Shown here: piece by piece, positions 1-13,600 of the stretch
Position numbering within the stretch: position 1 is the first letter of the stretch
Layout of the letters: each line of letters opens with the position of its first letter
NCBI GenBank assembly: GCA_029964075.1
Contig: CM057142.1
Location: forward strand, 27,220,392-27,284,391
Length of the DNA stretch: 64,000 nt
DNA from: Patiria pectinifera
Lineage: Eukaryota; Echinodermata; Asteroidea; Valvatida; Asterinidae
Direction of reading: 5' to 3'
Made by a program: the position numbers and the translations under genes
Notes under the pieces: generated by a model
The model's database searches: none
Seen by the model: only the letters and a program-made list of their open reading frames with translations
What the model was told of the DNA's origin: nothing

Positions 1-211
1 AGGCAACATGTGTGGCTAGCCAAGCATACATGTGTGTCTGTTCATGCAGTGCATGATCAATCATCCACAACATACTAAACATTGTGCATGAAAAACATGG
101 CAGGAAACAAAATCTGCTTGAACAAGTTGATTTTCAGTTGCATTTCCTTGCATGGGAAGTACAGAGAATTCCCCATTGGTTTACTGCACCGTGATTGATT
201 TGGAAGGTTTT

Positions 212-648
212 ACCCTAACTCCCTAGACATACAGCCTCAATCCTGCAAAATCCTCCCTTATTTCTTGAATGTGGTCCTTGGAGGGGTGACCATTGCCTCA
301 ATCCTGGAAAATCCTCCGGCAATCATTGTCAATATGTTCAGGCAGAGCCAGTGACATCCTGGAGTAGTGCAGAGGATTTCAAGTATAATCTAGGCCTAAA
401 TTTATGCACGGCTGAGCATAAACAGGCAGAGCCAGTGACATCCTGGAGTAGTGCAGAGGATTTCAAGTATAATCTAGGCCTAAATTTATGCACGGCTGAG
501 CATAAACAACACAAGATCTGGCCCAAGACCTTGACACAGTGCATCCTGCAAAATCAGCCAGACCTTTTTGCCGTGTAGCCTCAATCCTACAAAATCCTCC
601 ATTTTGCAAAGAGGAATTTGGAGGATTTTGGGAATGTTGGGGTTAAGG
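212..648. repeat. R1 dispersed repeat with internal 84-bp tandem duplication
   Basis: Shares sequence with 47219-47578 and 50695-51107: repeated CCTCAATCCTGCAAAATCC-type blocks, then CAGAGCCAGTGACATCCTGG and GCACGGCTGAGCATAAAC. Here the segment near 340-425 is duplicated almost exactly at 424-509, which by itself produces short open frames on both strands. The ends resemble CCCTAACTCCC and GGGGTTAAGG. No gene is seen elsewhere in 1-988. Confidence 0.8.
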
Positions 649-988
649 AAGGTTCCTCCCAAAAGTGCCTGAAAAAGTTAGGATAAACTTGTACATTTCC
701 CAATTTTTTTCTCACAAGTAGAATAAAATATTTTCACAATTTATTTCTAAACATAGGTAAGCACAAAATATAAGGTGGGCATCATGTTATGCAGAACAGG
801 ACAGAACACCGAAGAGGAGATGTATAATAATGGTAAGTCACTTGAACAAATTCCAGAGTTAAAAACTCTGAAAAGCTGATTATGTATGGCCACTTTGGGT
901 ATAACAGTTGTGTTCACATATCTACAAAATTAATAACTAATGTGGTCAAAGAAAGATTGTGAGTATTTGTTATACATAATTATGCCAA

Positions 989-1540
989 TTAAAGGTATAG
1001 TCCATCATTTGTAATTTGTACATTTTGTTCGTTTGAAGCAACAATAGTGCTCAAATTCTAAAGAAGGGTGCTGAACAGCTAACCTGATGAAGTTTCAGCT
1101 CAGCTTCAGCTGTATATTTTGAGAAAAACAACATTCTAGGATCTCGATATCAAATTCAAAAGTTGCTGAATCATGTTTTGAATTGGGCCTGAATTCAGCG
1201 TCCGAGACACGTTCTCACTGAGCCGATTGCAACTACGCGATTTCGCGCACCGATCCGACGAATTATAGCAACCGCCCGCGCGTGTGCGTCGTGCCAACGC
1301 TTGCGCGCACTTCGCCTATTGAAAAAAATGAACTACTAACGGACATTTCCAACGGTGCATCTTAAGACGCACCGTTGGAAAGGCCTTCTTTCGTTGATTT
1401 CTTCAAGATGACAGCTTGCAAGAAAGAATAGTTTCACAGGGAGTTTAGTCCCCTTACTATCTTTCAACCAAGTATGTTTTTCAACAATAAATACGCCAGT
1501 TATTTTATGGATAGCTGCAAATGATGGACTCTGGCTTTAA
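989..1540. mobile_element. TTAA-flanked MITE (family T1)
   Basis: Both ends carry TTAA followed by an inverted repeat: left TTAAAGGTATAGTCCATCAT; right, read on the other strand, TTAAAGCCAGAGTCCATCAT. About 550 bp with no coding capacity. TTAA target duplication is typical of piggyBac-type elements. Another full copy is at 48718-49241. It ends 26 bp before exon A. Confidence 0.8.
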
Positions 1541-1566
1541 TTATTCATTTTTTTGTTCCTGTACAG

Positions 1567-1665
1567 AGCATTCCACACCGGCCTTCGATGAGTTTCTAGA
1601 GTGTATCGGGGAACGGATCAGACTGAAAGGGTTTGACAAGTACAGGGCTCAGCTGGACAATAAAA
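1567..1665 (+). CDS. SIPA1L1-like: SIPA1L exon A (RapGAP domain)
   Basis: Reads (E)[16 protein letters not shown]...KYRAQLDNK(T), matching the RapGAP domain of SIPA1L proteins. The acceptor is a pyrimidine-rich tract ending in TACAG at 1566; the donor is GTAAG at 1666. The exon starts with two bases of a split Glu codon, so an upstream exon must exist outside the window or in unrecognised sequence. A TTAA MITE ends only 26 bp before it. Confidence 0.93.
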
Positions 1666-4600
1666 GTAAGATTGCGTATGGTGTGATAAGTGTTCCGTGC
1701 CTGGTGCGTCTGGCTAGTTGCAGAGAGAGTGAACAATCTGTCATTGACAGGATATCTGTTGGAACAACAAGGGAAGTGGTTCGCTGAGTGACTGCATATC
1801 CTCCCTATGTCCTGAGCTGTGTTTCAGTGAAGCCCATTGTACAGAATTGTTTGAGGGAGTTTGTGTTGATGGTTAATGTTGCCCTTTTCCGCATTTAGTG
1901 CCAAATCCCTGTGCTGTTCCTGTGAAGTGAGACCAATTCTAGGAAAACCTAGAAGGGAAACTCCACTTACATGAATGTTGCCAATGATCACAGTCTTTTT
2001 GAGCACGTTCAGTGAGAAATTGTTCTTTGACATCTGCAAAATTGACTGGCTGTGACTGTTTATGTAACTTGATACAGCTATGCTTTGACTTTAGGTGATT
2101 GATAAGCCAGCTGTGCCTACCACTGCTTTTGTCTGTTGACTGAATTTGACTAGTCACACTGCTTGCTTGAAATATGATTTGACTGTTGGTGACTAGCCTG
2201 TGTAAAAGGCATGGCAGGGGAAGATTGATTTTTGACTGAATATGACTGTTCTGAATTGACAAGTCACAGCGCTTGCTTAAAATATGTTCTGACTGTTTGT
2301 GACTAGCCTGTGTAAAAGGCATGGCAGGGGAAGATTGATTTTTGACTGAATATGACTGTTCAGATAGCAGGAGGGTTAAAGAGGGAAACAGTTTGTGTTT
2401 TGTTGTTGTTGTTGTTGTTGTTGATATACAGCGATGTCACAAAAAAGGTAACAACATATGAACAGACAGCCAGTAATGGAAATAATGTACAAATCAAATA
2501 AGACATTTTTGGAGAAAAGTTCAAGTGTAGCAAAATAAGCCACAAAAATAATGGAAAGTGCAGACCATTAAAACTTTGTATACTTGTGTTTATGTTTGAA
2601 AAAAACAAACATGTAAATTTTGAATTAGATATCTTTTCTCATAAGAACCCAAATCAAAACTTTTTTCAGCCGACTCCACTGGTACCCACTCAGTCTATGC
2701 TACATACCAAGGCCACGAGATCATGTTCCACGTGTCCACGCTGCTGCCGTTCACCGCCAACAACCGGCAGCAGTTGTTGCGCAAGAGGCACATCGGCAAC
2801 GACATTGTCACCATCGTGTTTCAGGAGCCCGGCGCCGAGCCGTTCACGCCCAAGACGATACGCTCCCAGTTCCAGCACGTGTTTGTGGTCGTGCGGGCCA
2901 TTGACCCCAACACGGACAATGTGTTCTATTCGTGAGTCTCGGTTTCCGTTTTCCTTATATTAGGTTTCTTCTGCGGTATAAACATCGCTCAAATTTGTTT
3001 ATTTTGCTTTCACATGCTTTCAGTATGTTTCATTTTATGTGACTTTAAAGGTAGCAGGAAGAGCAGACCATTAGACATTGCTGCACTTCTTTTCGTTTGT
3101 AGCAACAAAAGTGCTCAAATCTAAAGACGGGTGTTTAACAACTAACCTGATGAAGCGTAAGCTCTGTGAATGCTGTATATTTTGCGAAAACACAATATTC
3201 TGGATCTTGATTTCAAATATATCAAATAACAAGGATCTATATGTCAGTTATATAAAACATTGAGTGGCTTTAAATTGTGAAATGGGAGGAATATTATCGC
3301 TCGGTAAAATCTGGACTTTTCCAGTTCACTCGGCTTGGCCTCGTGAAAGGGAAAGTCCAGATTTTACCTTGTGATAATATTCCTCCCATTCCACGCTGAG
3401 CCACTCAATATTTGTATACCATTGCACTTGACATCACCTTTTGATTTTCTTTGTTTTGATGTGTAGTGTTGCCGTGACGAGATCCAAGGATGTAGCAGCA
3501 TTTGGTCCTCCACTCCCTACTAATGCGACATTCCCCAAAGGACCAACCTTCACTGAATTCCTCCTTGCCAAACGTAAGTACGGTCAAGTGAAATCTTTGC
3601 TTAGATTTAAAAACAAAAAAAATAAGAAAAGTAAATATATAAATCAAATTAGGTTTGCCCATCACTGACGTTTAAACACTGCATACTCAGTGTGTTACCT
3701 CCCGAGTGAAAGTTGCAAAAAAATCACTCGGGTGGGACTCGAACCCACGACCTCCTGCTTTCTAGTGCAGATGTCTTACCACTCGACAACTGAGCCAACG
3801 GGATCGGTTGGCTGGTTCGAATCTGATGTACATAGCAGCGGGTACCGCATAAACTATTATAAGATGGAATATCGGTGAAGGGCAAAACCTAATTTGATTT
3901 ATATCACCCGACGCAAAATTCCATCTTATAAAAGTAAATATATGTTGAATATGTTTTGTTCAATATTTACCTACTTTCTGACAAAAATTTTCATTTTGTT
4001 TAAATGTTTATTAATCTGTTTGAAATATAATATCAAGTGAAATATTCCTAGACTTTAAATTAAAATCTTAGCCGAAGAGCAACGATTTGCAAAAAACAGG
4101 AGAACTTCAACAATGTTGCCTTGATTATATTCAATTTATTACATTTTGGAGTCAATTTGGGATGATGTACTTAAATACTTGAAGTTGAAATTTTAAAATC
4201 AACTTGAAAGGAATAGTTGAAAAGATGTTGCAGTTTAAGGGAAAATGAAAGTGAATTGTCAAAAACCCTGTGACTGATTTTTTTGTGTTTCCCCGTTTTT
4301 AGTCATAAATGCAGAAAACGTCGTCCACAAGTCTGAGAAGTTCATCGCCATGGCGACCAGGACGAAATGCGAATACTTGAAGGACCTGGCCGAGAACAGC
4401 GTGACGACGGCCACCGTGGAGTCCGGGGCAAAGTCCAGCAAATTCATCCTGTCCCACAAGAAGAAAGAGAAGACGTGCCCGAACCCGGCGCCCGATGTCC
4501 ATTGCAAGGGGGCCCTCGTGTGGCGAGTTGAGGTGAGGTTTTAATTGGAGAGTGTGTTCCAATATTGTAATTTTGTTTTTGTATTACAGGATGATGAATG

Positions 4601-7600
4601 TGCACGATAATGCTCATAAATGGCAAATTTTTGCTCATAGAAAAATGAAATCACGCTGTTCCCAGCACTTGGAAGTTTTCGCCAAAGTTTCCAAGTTTTT
4701 GGCCATTGTCCGTATTCTCACCCACATAAAGTCCAAATTCATCAGGATATCAAAATAAGTGGTCATAAGATTGATTTTTTTTTGGTCGGGGTGATGTAAA
4801 TCAAATTAGGTTTTGCCCTTCACCGACGTATAAACACTGTATACTCAGTGTGTTACCTCCCGAGTGAAAGTTGGAAAAAATCACTCGGGTGGGACTCGAA
4901 CCCACGACCTCCTGCTTTCTAGTGCAGATGTCTTACCACTCCACCACCGAGCTAACGGGATCGGTTGGCTGGTTTGAATCTGATTTAAAAAGGGCTGTAT
5001 TAGGGCAAAACATAATCTGTATTAGGGCAAAACCTAATTTGATTTACATCACCCCTACGCAAAAAAATAAATATCCATCTTATGAATAGTTTATGCGGTA
5101 CCCGCTGCTATATGTACATCAGATTCGAACCAGCCAACCGATCCCGTTAGCTCGGTGGTCGAGTGGTAAGACATCTGCACTAGAAAGCAGGAGGTCGTGG
5201 GTTCGAGTCCCATCCGAGTGATTATTTTCCAACTTTCACTCGGGAGGTAACACACTGAGTATACAGTGTTTATACGTCGGTGAAGGGCAAAACCTAATTT
5301 GATTTACATCACCCCGACGCAAAAAAAAAATCCATCTTATGAATAGTTTATGCGGTACCCGCTGCTATATGTACATCAGATTCGAACCAGCCAACCGATC
5401 CCGTTAGCTCGGTGGTCGAGTGGTAAGACTTCTGTACTAGAAAGCAGGAGGTCGTGGATTCGAGTCCCACCCGAGTGATTTTTTTTCCAACTTTCACTCG
5501 GGAGGTAACACACTGAGTATACAGTGTTTATATGTCGGTGAAGGGCAAAACCTTATTTGATTCACATCACCCCTACGCAAACAAAAAATTCCATCTTATG
5601 AATAGTTTATGCGGTACCTGCTGCTATGTACATCAGATTCGAACTGGCCAACCGATCCCGTTAGCTCGGTGGTCGAGTGGTAGAGACATCTACACTGGAA
5701 AGCAGGAGTGGTATATCAGTATGAAGTTCTGATTGTGCTCCTTCAAATACATGAAAAACAACTGAGTGAGAAAGTCCAAAACACTTTTCTGACATTAGCG
5801 CTTTTTCGGAAGGACATAATTTTCTCAACAATTTGAAAACCTTCCTGTCCAAAGCGTTCAAGTGACTGTTTCCAATCGGTTAAAACTTCTCAACTTCTTA
5901 AACTCATCCTTATTTGCTCTTTTGCCCCTGGCCTCCTTTCCTCCTCGCAGGTCTATCTTTGGTCCCCCATCTGGACTGACCAGGACGATAAGGTGACACG
6001 AAAAAGAAAGAACAAATATTCCAAAAATTTTTCATTTTGTGTGGTGGTTTATCGCACCCCTCTTCCCTTGCAGTTCTGTTTGTTGCATGGAACGGTGGCA
6101 TGCTTCACGACACATGTGATACTGGGTGTGTAAAAAACAACACAAACAAAGCAACCACGCCCACATCCCAGCATTTGTGTTTGTTTTACATTTGCTTGAA
6201 AATATTTGTTTAGAGATTGGAATTCGGTTGATTGTCACAGTTAAAAATCATGTCCGAGATACGATTGTTTCATTTTCACCTTGATTTCAATATTCACAAT
6301 TGTATATTTTTATTTTTTGTATTTATTTTTTTGGCATATTGAAGGTTTTTTTTTTAGCATGTTGGTGGTTTTATGAATTATTTCAGTGAAGGGTAAAGCC
6401 AAATTTGGAATTAACATATTTCCCTGATGCAAATTTCATCCAATGGAATGGTTCCTCATATATTCGGAGTTTCTTGCATAAAGCAACAGACGTTGCGATC
6501 GCTACATGTAAATGCCTGAGTTTTGCTTCAGTTGTTTGCACCATTTTGAGTTCTAATTTTACAATCATACTTCTTGAGCGGCTTAAACACCAATGATTTT
6601 TTTTATTGTCTATTCTGTCAGAAATCTAATTTAAATTTTCCTTTTTTTTTAATGTATGTTTTCTTTTAAGTTCAATTTGTACAATTCTGTTCAAGTTTCA
6701 TAATCTCCCCTCAGTTGTGTTGTTGACTTATTTTGGTGTTTTAATTTTTGAGCTGCAGGATAACAGCCCAACAAATCATGTGTTTCTAGTCCATTAGTTA
6801 GTAACAAATGTTGACATTGTCATATTTTGACCGATTTCAACCAAACTTTGTCGAAAGTATCAGCAGCCCAGCCCCAACATGTCACATGACCAAACTGGGG
6901 TCAAAGGTCATCATGGGGTCACTCAAAACACTGCTCCTTCTACAAACTACATGGCACAATCACGTGACTCGTGCACGAACACAAATTCGTCTGAGATCCG
7001 ATCAAGCTTGTGTCCTGACAACGTGAGGTACCGGTACCTCTGTTTGTGCTCTTCACCATACAGGGTGGATTAAAAAAAACGAAACCGAGATATTATTGCT
7101 AATTGTAACGGGAGAAGGGCACATGTGAATCAAAGGGAGATATCCTCTGTTAGGGTCGAATCTCCTCTTTAAAATGACACCCTGATCGTGTCCTTACATT
7201 CACGGTTGACTGAGCAGCGACCAGTTTGATGAAAGGGTCTATTTAGAGGCTTGCGCCACTTTTTATGGTGAAATCTCTTTTTCCCCCACCTGCCATTTTA
7301 GCCTTTCACTCTGTGACAAATGACACCACAAAAACCACAATTGAAAAGTGACGCAAGCCTGTAAATAGACCCTTTCGTAAAATTGGTCACTGCTCAGTCA
7401 ACCGTGAATGTAATGACATGATCAGGGTGTCATTTTAAAGAGGAGATTCAACCTTAACAGAGGATATCTCCCTTTGATTCACATGTGCCCTACCTCTGTT
7501 CCAATTAGCAATAATATCTCGGTTTCTGTTTTTTTTATCCACCCTGTATAGTATTCAACTGTTTTTTTCTCCGAACAAATTTATAAAATTTGTACGTGTC

Positions 7601-10600
7601 TGTTTTATTGTAAATGGGATTTGGGACATTTTCAACCCTGTTATTTTGGGTTGCTTTTGTGCCCATAATGCGGAAAAAGACACGTCTGAATTATTGAAGA
7701 GCCACACATAATTCAACATTTGTAAAGAAAATATCCCATACCTAAACGTGGGCAGGTATTTTTGTTTGATGTCTCAGTCAAAAGTGAACAGCTTTTGTAC
7801 TGCAAGAAAAATAGCAACTTTAAAATTAAAATATATTTTTCGGGATGAAGCTGTAAAATAGTCTGCACAAAGACAGCAACTTTAACTGCCATACCCCCAG
7901 AATTTTCTGTTGAAACAGTACAAATGAACTATGATTTTATCTCGTACCGGTACGTAACGTGTACCTGTGATATTCATTGTATTTGTTTCAAAACCATTTG
8001 CATTGTGGCAAACTTCTGTAAAAATTCATTTTGGTTGCAGTGAATGTGAACTCATCTCAAAAGCTACATATTTAGAAGAAAAAAAATAATAAATAAAGCT
8101 CACCAACAGCAGGTGTTTACTTCACAAAACTTCATCACAAAAAGGTATAATTGTTGAGACCTTTGTCATTGCAAATGTGTACAAATCTGTTTGGTTTTTG
8201 TTCACCGAAACCCTTTCATTTGTTTCACTGCCCAGTACTCTTACCTCCAAAATCTGCTTGCTCTTGAATTGCTCTAGTTATTATTATTTGTAAATATGGA
8301 TGCTCAGTAATTCCCATCATAAAGACAAAAGTTTACCAAGATGAAACTAAAGTTCCCACAAAAGTTCATATTGACCGTATTTGATTATGTGATTATTGAC
8401 ACGGCAGTTGTCGCATGTTCAATTGTTTATGACTTTCCCCCTGGTTTACAAGCATGTGTCCTACCCGTGTGGAATTTCTCAAGTCTTCCTTAAAACCATG
8501 GTATTGATATTTTGGTCGATTTGGTTGTAATTTTGGAAAAGATTTTGAGCATGACAGCATGAAAGTGAACTACATGGAAACAGTGGGTAGATGGAGTGGT
8601 CCGTTATCTTTCCTGCATTCTTACTTGCACGGGAATACCAAAAAAAGTTGCACTTATTTTCTTGGGTTACATTTTGTGTGTGTAAATGCTCCGCACTCAT
8701 TCAAGTTTGATTTTTGCAAGGGAAGTATTTTTTTTCCTGTTTGCAAGTTATTTGTGTACCTTTAAAATTGTTGAACTGCATTAAATTGTTTAGCTGCAAT
8801 AGTTCGTTTTGTTTTTCATTTACTCATACTGGTACCGGTACATTTGCTCTGGAGGTGTTTAACTCTTTTGTGCAGTTTTGAACATGTTCTTTTTATAATG
8901 ACAAATTGAGGGAATATGAAAAAAAAGACACAGGGATAAAAAAAAAAAAACCTGTAGAAATAGATTTGCCATTTGACTACAGTGATGCGAAGAATAACAT
9001 GCAAGAAGAAAGGGAAAGAAGTAACTGTAATGGCTAATAAATCTAAACCAAATTGTGTCCACAATTTACAATGTTCATGTACATGTACATTGTAGCTGCC
9101 AACTGTAGTCTGTTTCCCTGACTTCTTCCACCTGTAGCAAGGGTGACAAGTTTAGTTTGTCAGAACCTAACTCTTGCCTGGCTCCCTGACTTTTTATATG
9201 TTTAACTGGTGAATGAGTTTAGTCTGTCGGGCACCAGCTGCCCAACTCAGTCTTGCGCCCTGACCTTTCCTCATGTATTAAAGGTGGATGAATTTAGTCT
9301 GTTAGACATAGCAACCGAACTCATGTTTGTATCCCCAACTTCTTCCTAGGCTTTTCCAAAATCTGTAGTTTTTGGTCTGTGGCTTCCTTTTTTTTGCCAT
9401 TGGTCCACCTAGGGAATAGCCATAGCCAGAGGCAGCAATGCTCATTTCTGGACTGAGCTGCCCAACTCACGTCTTGCTCCCTGACCTTTCCCCATGTAAG
9501 GTGGGTGAATTTAGTCTGTTAGACATACATGTAGCAACCCAACTCATGTCTGTATCCCTGACTTCTTCCCAGGCTGTGCAAAAATGTGTAGTTTTTGGAC
9601 TGTGACTTTGTTTTCTGCCATTTGTCTGCCCAGGAAAGTAGCAGTAGCCGGAGACAACAATACTATGGCCGTGTCCGAAACAGGCTTCCAGTCTATAGTC
9701 GGCTTGTTCCCGCATAGTTGTAATAGACAAAGACCCAGACAATTGCTCTAGGTTTGAGATTTGGATGTGGCCTAATTTTTGAACTGGCCTGAGCCGTGCT
9801 AACTTATGTCTTTCTCCCTGACTTCTTCCTGTGTATATCTAAGGTGGATGAGTTCAGTCTGTCAGACCCCGTGGAGTGCATCTGTGCCGTTTCTCCGGAG
9901 CTCTTTACTCTCGTCAGAGAAACCAGCAGGGAGGTCATCTTCAGCATTCCCTGCAAGGCCATCATAGGCTGGACGGACATTCACCACAAGTAAGTCGGCA
10001 TGCTATTAGTGAAAAACAGAAGAAGTCGGTCACCGGCAGTTTGTATACGATACCTTGGCTGGTATCACATGATATTTTGGCTGGTAACCATGACATTGGT
10101 CCCTGATTTTATGGCAAAGCCCTTATTTTAGCTCTGTCGAAAAATGCCATTGAATGGATTTTTCTTCTGCAAATTAAAGAACAAAAGTCAAATTTGAAAT
10201 GAGAAAAAACACTATCCAGTCTTAAAAATATTTATGTTGTTTTCTTGAAAACTTTGAAAAATGAGGATCCTAATTCAACATTTGAAACTTAGTTAATCCT
10301 AATCCTGTTTTTGTTGTAGTGGTTTATTGGAAAGGTCATAATTAACGTGATGCCTAAAATTAGCAAGTCACCTTTATATTTTTTAATTTTTTTTTTGGAG
10401 GGGAGCCGCATCCAAAAAGCATGGACGTGTATTAACTTTAATTGTAACCAGGAAAGCAAGAAATAGATAAAATCTGAATGCAAGAAATGCCATGCAAATT
10501 TTAGGCATCACGTTTGTGGGTTGCTGTGGCCCAATGGTTACGGTGTTCGACTCGTGTGCCGTGGTACATGGGTTTGAATCCTGACGGGGAACATGGTGCT

Positions 10601-13600
10601 TGTGCTCTTGAGCAAGGCACTTAACCATTATTGCTTCGTCCTTCGGATGGGACGTTAAGCCGTAGGTCCCATGTGTTTTGTAATTAAAGAACCCAGTAAC
10701 ACTTAATGCAAAGAGAAGGGGTTTGCCCCGGTGTTTCTGGCAGTGACTCGCTCTTGGCCAATCAAGACACAGAATCTGTGGGTGAGGTGTTATCAACTCA
10801 ACTATAACTCTGCTTTTCAGCGCATAGTTTCACAATTTTTCTCTCCTTTTTTTTTGTTTATTTTAGTTTGAAGGTTTACTTCAATGAAGGGAACTGCGTA
10901 CGGATACGCATACCTGACGAGGAACTGGATGAGATTCCTGGAATGGTGAAAAGACTGGAGGCCGTCACCACGGGAGTCAAGGTGGGTGGAAACCAGACTA
11001 ACATCGCCTAGTCCAGCTGGATCCGAATGTTTCTGGACGTAACTTATACTTGGTGACTCAGTCATTCAGTCAGTCAGTGACTCGGTCAGTCGTAGAGCAC
11101 AAGGCCGGCTGTTCTTAAAGAACAAGCAAAACAAAGTTTCCCCATCAACCCTAACCCTCCTCAATCCTCCAAAGGCCTCCAGGCGGTTTTGGAGGATTTT
11201 GGAGGATTTTGGAGGATTGAGGACGAATGCAACATACAGTTTTGGAGGATTGTGGAGGATTGAGGGCACATGGACATTCAGTACCGGTTGATTTTGGAGG
11301 ATTGAGGATGAATGGTGTTTGAAGAAGAGGAGGATTTCGGAGGATTGAGGATGAATGCATTTTGAGAGGCAGGGCAGTTGGAGGATTTTGAAGGATTGAG
11401 GCAGTTGGTATCCTTCATTTGAACAAATATGCAAGTGCAAAATTTTGGAGGATTGAGGATGGTTCCTAGCAAAAAAAGGGCCGGGGGGTAAGGGTTATTA
11501 AAGCAAACGTGAGCTTACCCAACAAAGTGAGTGTGAAATTGTGACAGCTCAAGCCCTTAAACATGCATCCACAAATAACCGACATGCGTTCACTTGCATA
11601 TGACTTACACATCTACCTCGTGCATTGTGGCATTGGAGAAGTGCACGTGATCGTGCCCATGTCAATTGTGGAGTATGATGGACTTGGGCCTGGAGGCCTA
11701 AAGCAAAGCATGCATTGGAAGCAGTGTGATTGATGGATTTTGCCCTCTTTATCTCTCCCCACAGACCCAAGAGATCACCTTGCTTCGCAACGGTCTTGGC
11801 CAGCTTGGATTCCACGTGCACTACCAAGGCATAGTGGTGGAGGTCGACCCCTATGGATGGGCGTGGCAAGCTGGGTTAAGAAAGGGGGCCCGACTCGTCG
11901 AGGTGAGAAATACCAGCTGCAACTGCCGTGTTACACACATATGCCTGAACAATTGATTGTGACTTTTGATTTTGATTCTCTGGGTTTTTTTTAGTTTAGT
12001 CTGAGGAAGGATTGATTTTGATCTTGATTCCTGATTAGTCACTGGAGTTGTATAAAGAACATTGTTTATTCGAATTCAGGAAAAAAATACCCAGTTATAT
12101 TCCAATAATGATCTTTTCGTAAGATGGACATTTTGTTGGTTTCATGTCAATTCAATAATGGGTTTTGCCCTTCACCGACGTATGAAATGCAAAATCAAAT
12201 ATTGAAATTACATGTGCTATGGAATAGAGAATGTGATTTTGATTTTGATCCAGATCACCTAAATCTGGAAAATTTTGTGTACATCAAATTCAAATTCTGA
12301 TAATAATTTTGATATGATCATTTGTATCTGTTAGATCTCTGTGTGGTCTCAAACACATTATGAATTAATCATTTTGATTTTGATTTTGAATTTGATCAGC
12401 TGCATCTGTCATATCACTGTCTCCTCTCAAACACATTATGTTATTACGAATTCTAACTTTGATTTTGATTCTGATCATACAGATCTGTGAGATCGCTGTC
12501 TGCACACAAACCCATGATGAGATGATCGATCTGCTCAGGACGTCACAAACGGTCAAAGTCCTGGTCGTGCCGCCCCATGAAGACGGCAGCCCAAGGAGGT
12601 AAACGTGGCATTAAATTGATCATTCTATACCCAGGAGCCAATGTTTAAGCCTTTCCTCCCAAGGAATTTTGCTATCCTTCCTAAATTCTTAGAGTACACG
12701 GAAAACCTCCCTCTTTTGAATCCAAAACCTTCACCAGTACAGTAGGAAAGTCAATAGTTTTACAGAGCATAGAGCCCCATGTCGAGTAATAGTGACTAAG
12801 CTTTGCACACTGCAATCCTGCCCCCCAAAAAACCAAAGCTACTGATGGATTTTGAAAGATCTTTACGATTTTGAAAGATCTCCCCTAACTCATTAAAATC
12901 GAATTGTTTGTGGCCAAACTGTGGGGCGCTGTGGTCCAATGGTTACGGTGTTTCCTGACCGTGGGAACATGGTGCTTGTGCTCTTGAGCAAGGCACTCTA
13001 CCATTATTACTTCGTCCTTCGGATGGGACGTAAAGCCGTAGGTCCCGTGTGTTGTGTAATGCACGTTAAAGATCCCAGTGTACACTTGTCGCTAAGAGAA
13101 GGGGTTTGCCCCTGTGTTTCTGGCAGTGGTAGCAATATGCGCCGCAGCACCTAGCAAGAAGGTGCTACATAATGGGTCTCATATGTTCATGTACTTCATT
13201 TTCCTGTCTTTTGTTGCATTCTCCCCTAGCACTTTGTATCCTTTGGAAAAGGCGCTAAATAAATACGGTTATTACTGTTATTATTATTAAACAAAATGGA
13301 CTATTAAAAGTATAAAAAACAAAATGGACTATTAATAGTGTAAATGGCAAAGTAGTCTCACTTAATATGCCCATACTTTTGAAAAATGTACCCATTAGGC
13401 ACTTTCACACTATCATCTCACCTACCTGTGTAGAGTTCTACATGGGTCTGCGGTCAGCTTACCCGGGTCATATCAAACATGGGTAGGCAAGGCATACCGT
13501 TCACTCGGTTTGTACACGGGTCAGCTGTAGATTTTAGATTTGCTACCTGGGTAGAGCCTCTCACTCAACCCCTGGTCCCGTCCAGGGTTAGATTCTTGCA

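Noticed and set aside
1521-1787. An 88-codon ORF as an independent gene start
   Set aside because: It starts inside a MITE and runs past a good donor at 1666; only 1567-1665 matches the RapGAP domain.
3730-5478. Five functional tRNA genes
   Set aside because: The A and B boxes are intact but the anticodon and acceptor stems pair poorly, and each lies in a longer repeated unit, so they are SINE heads.
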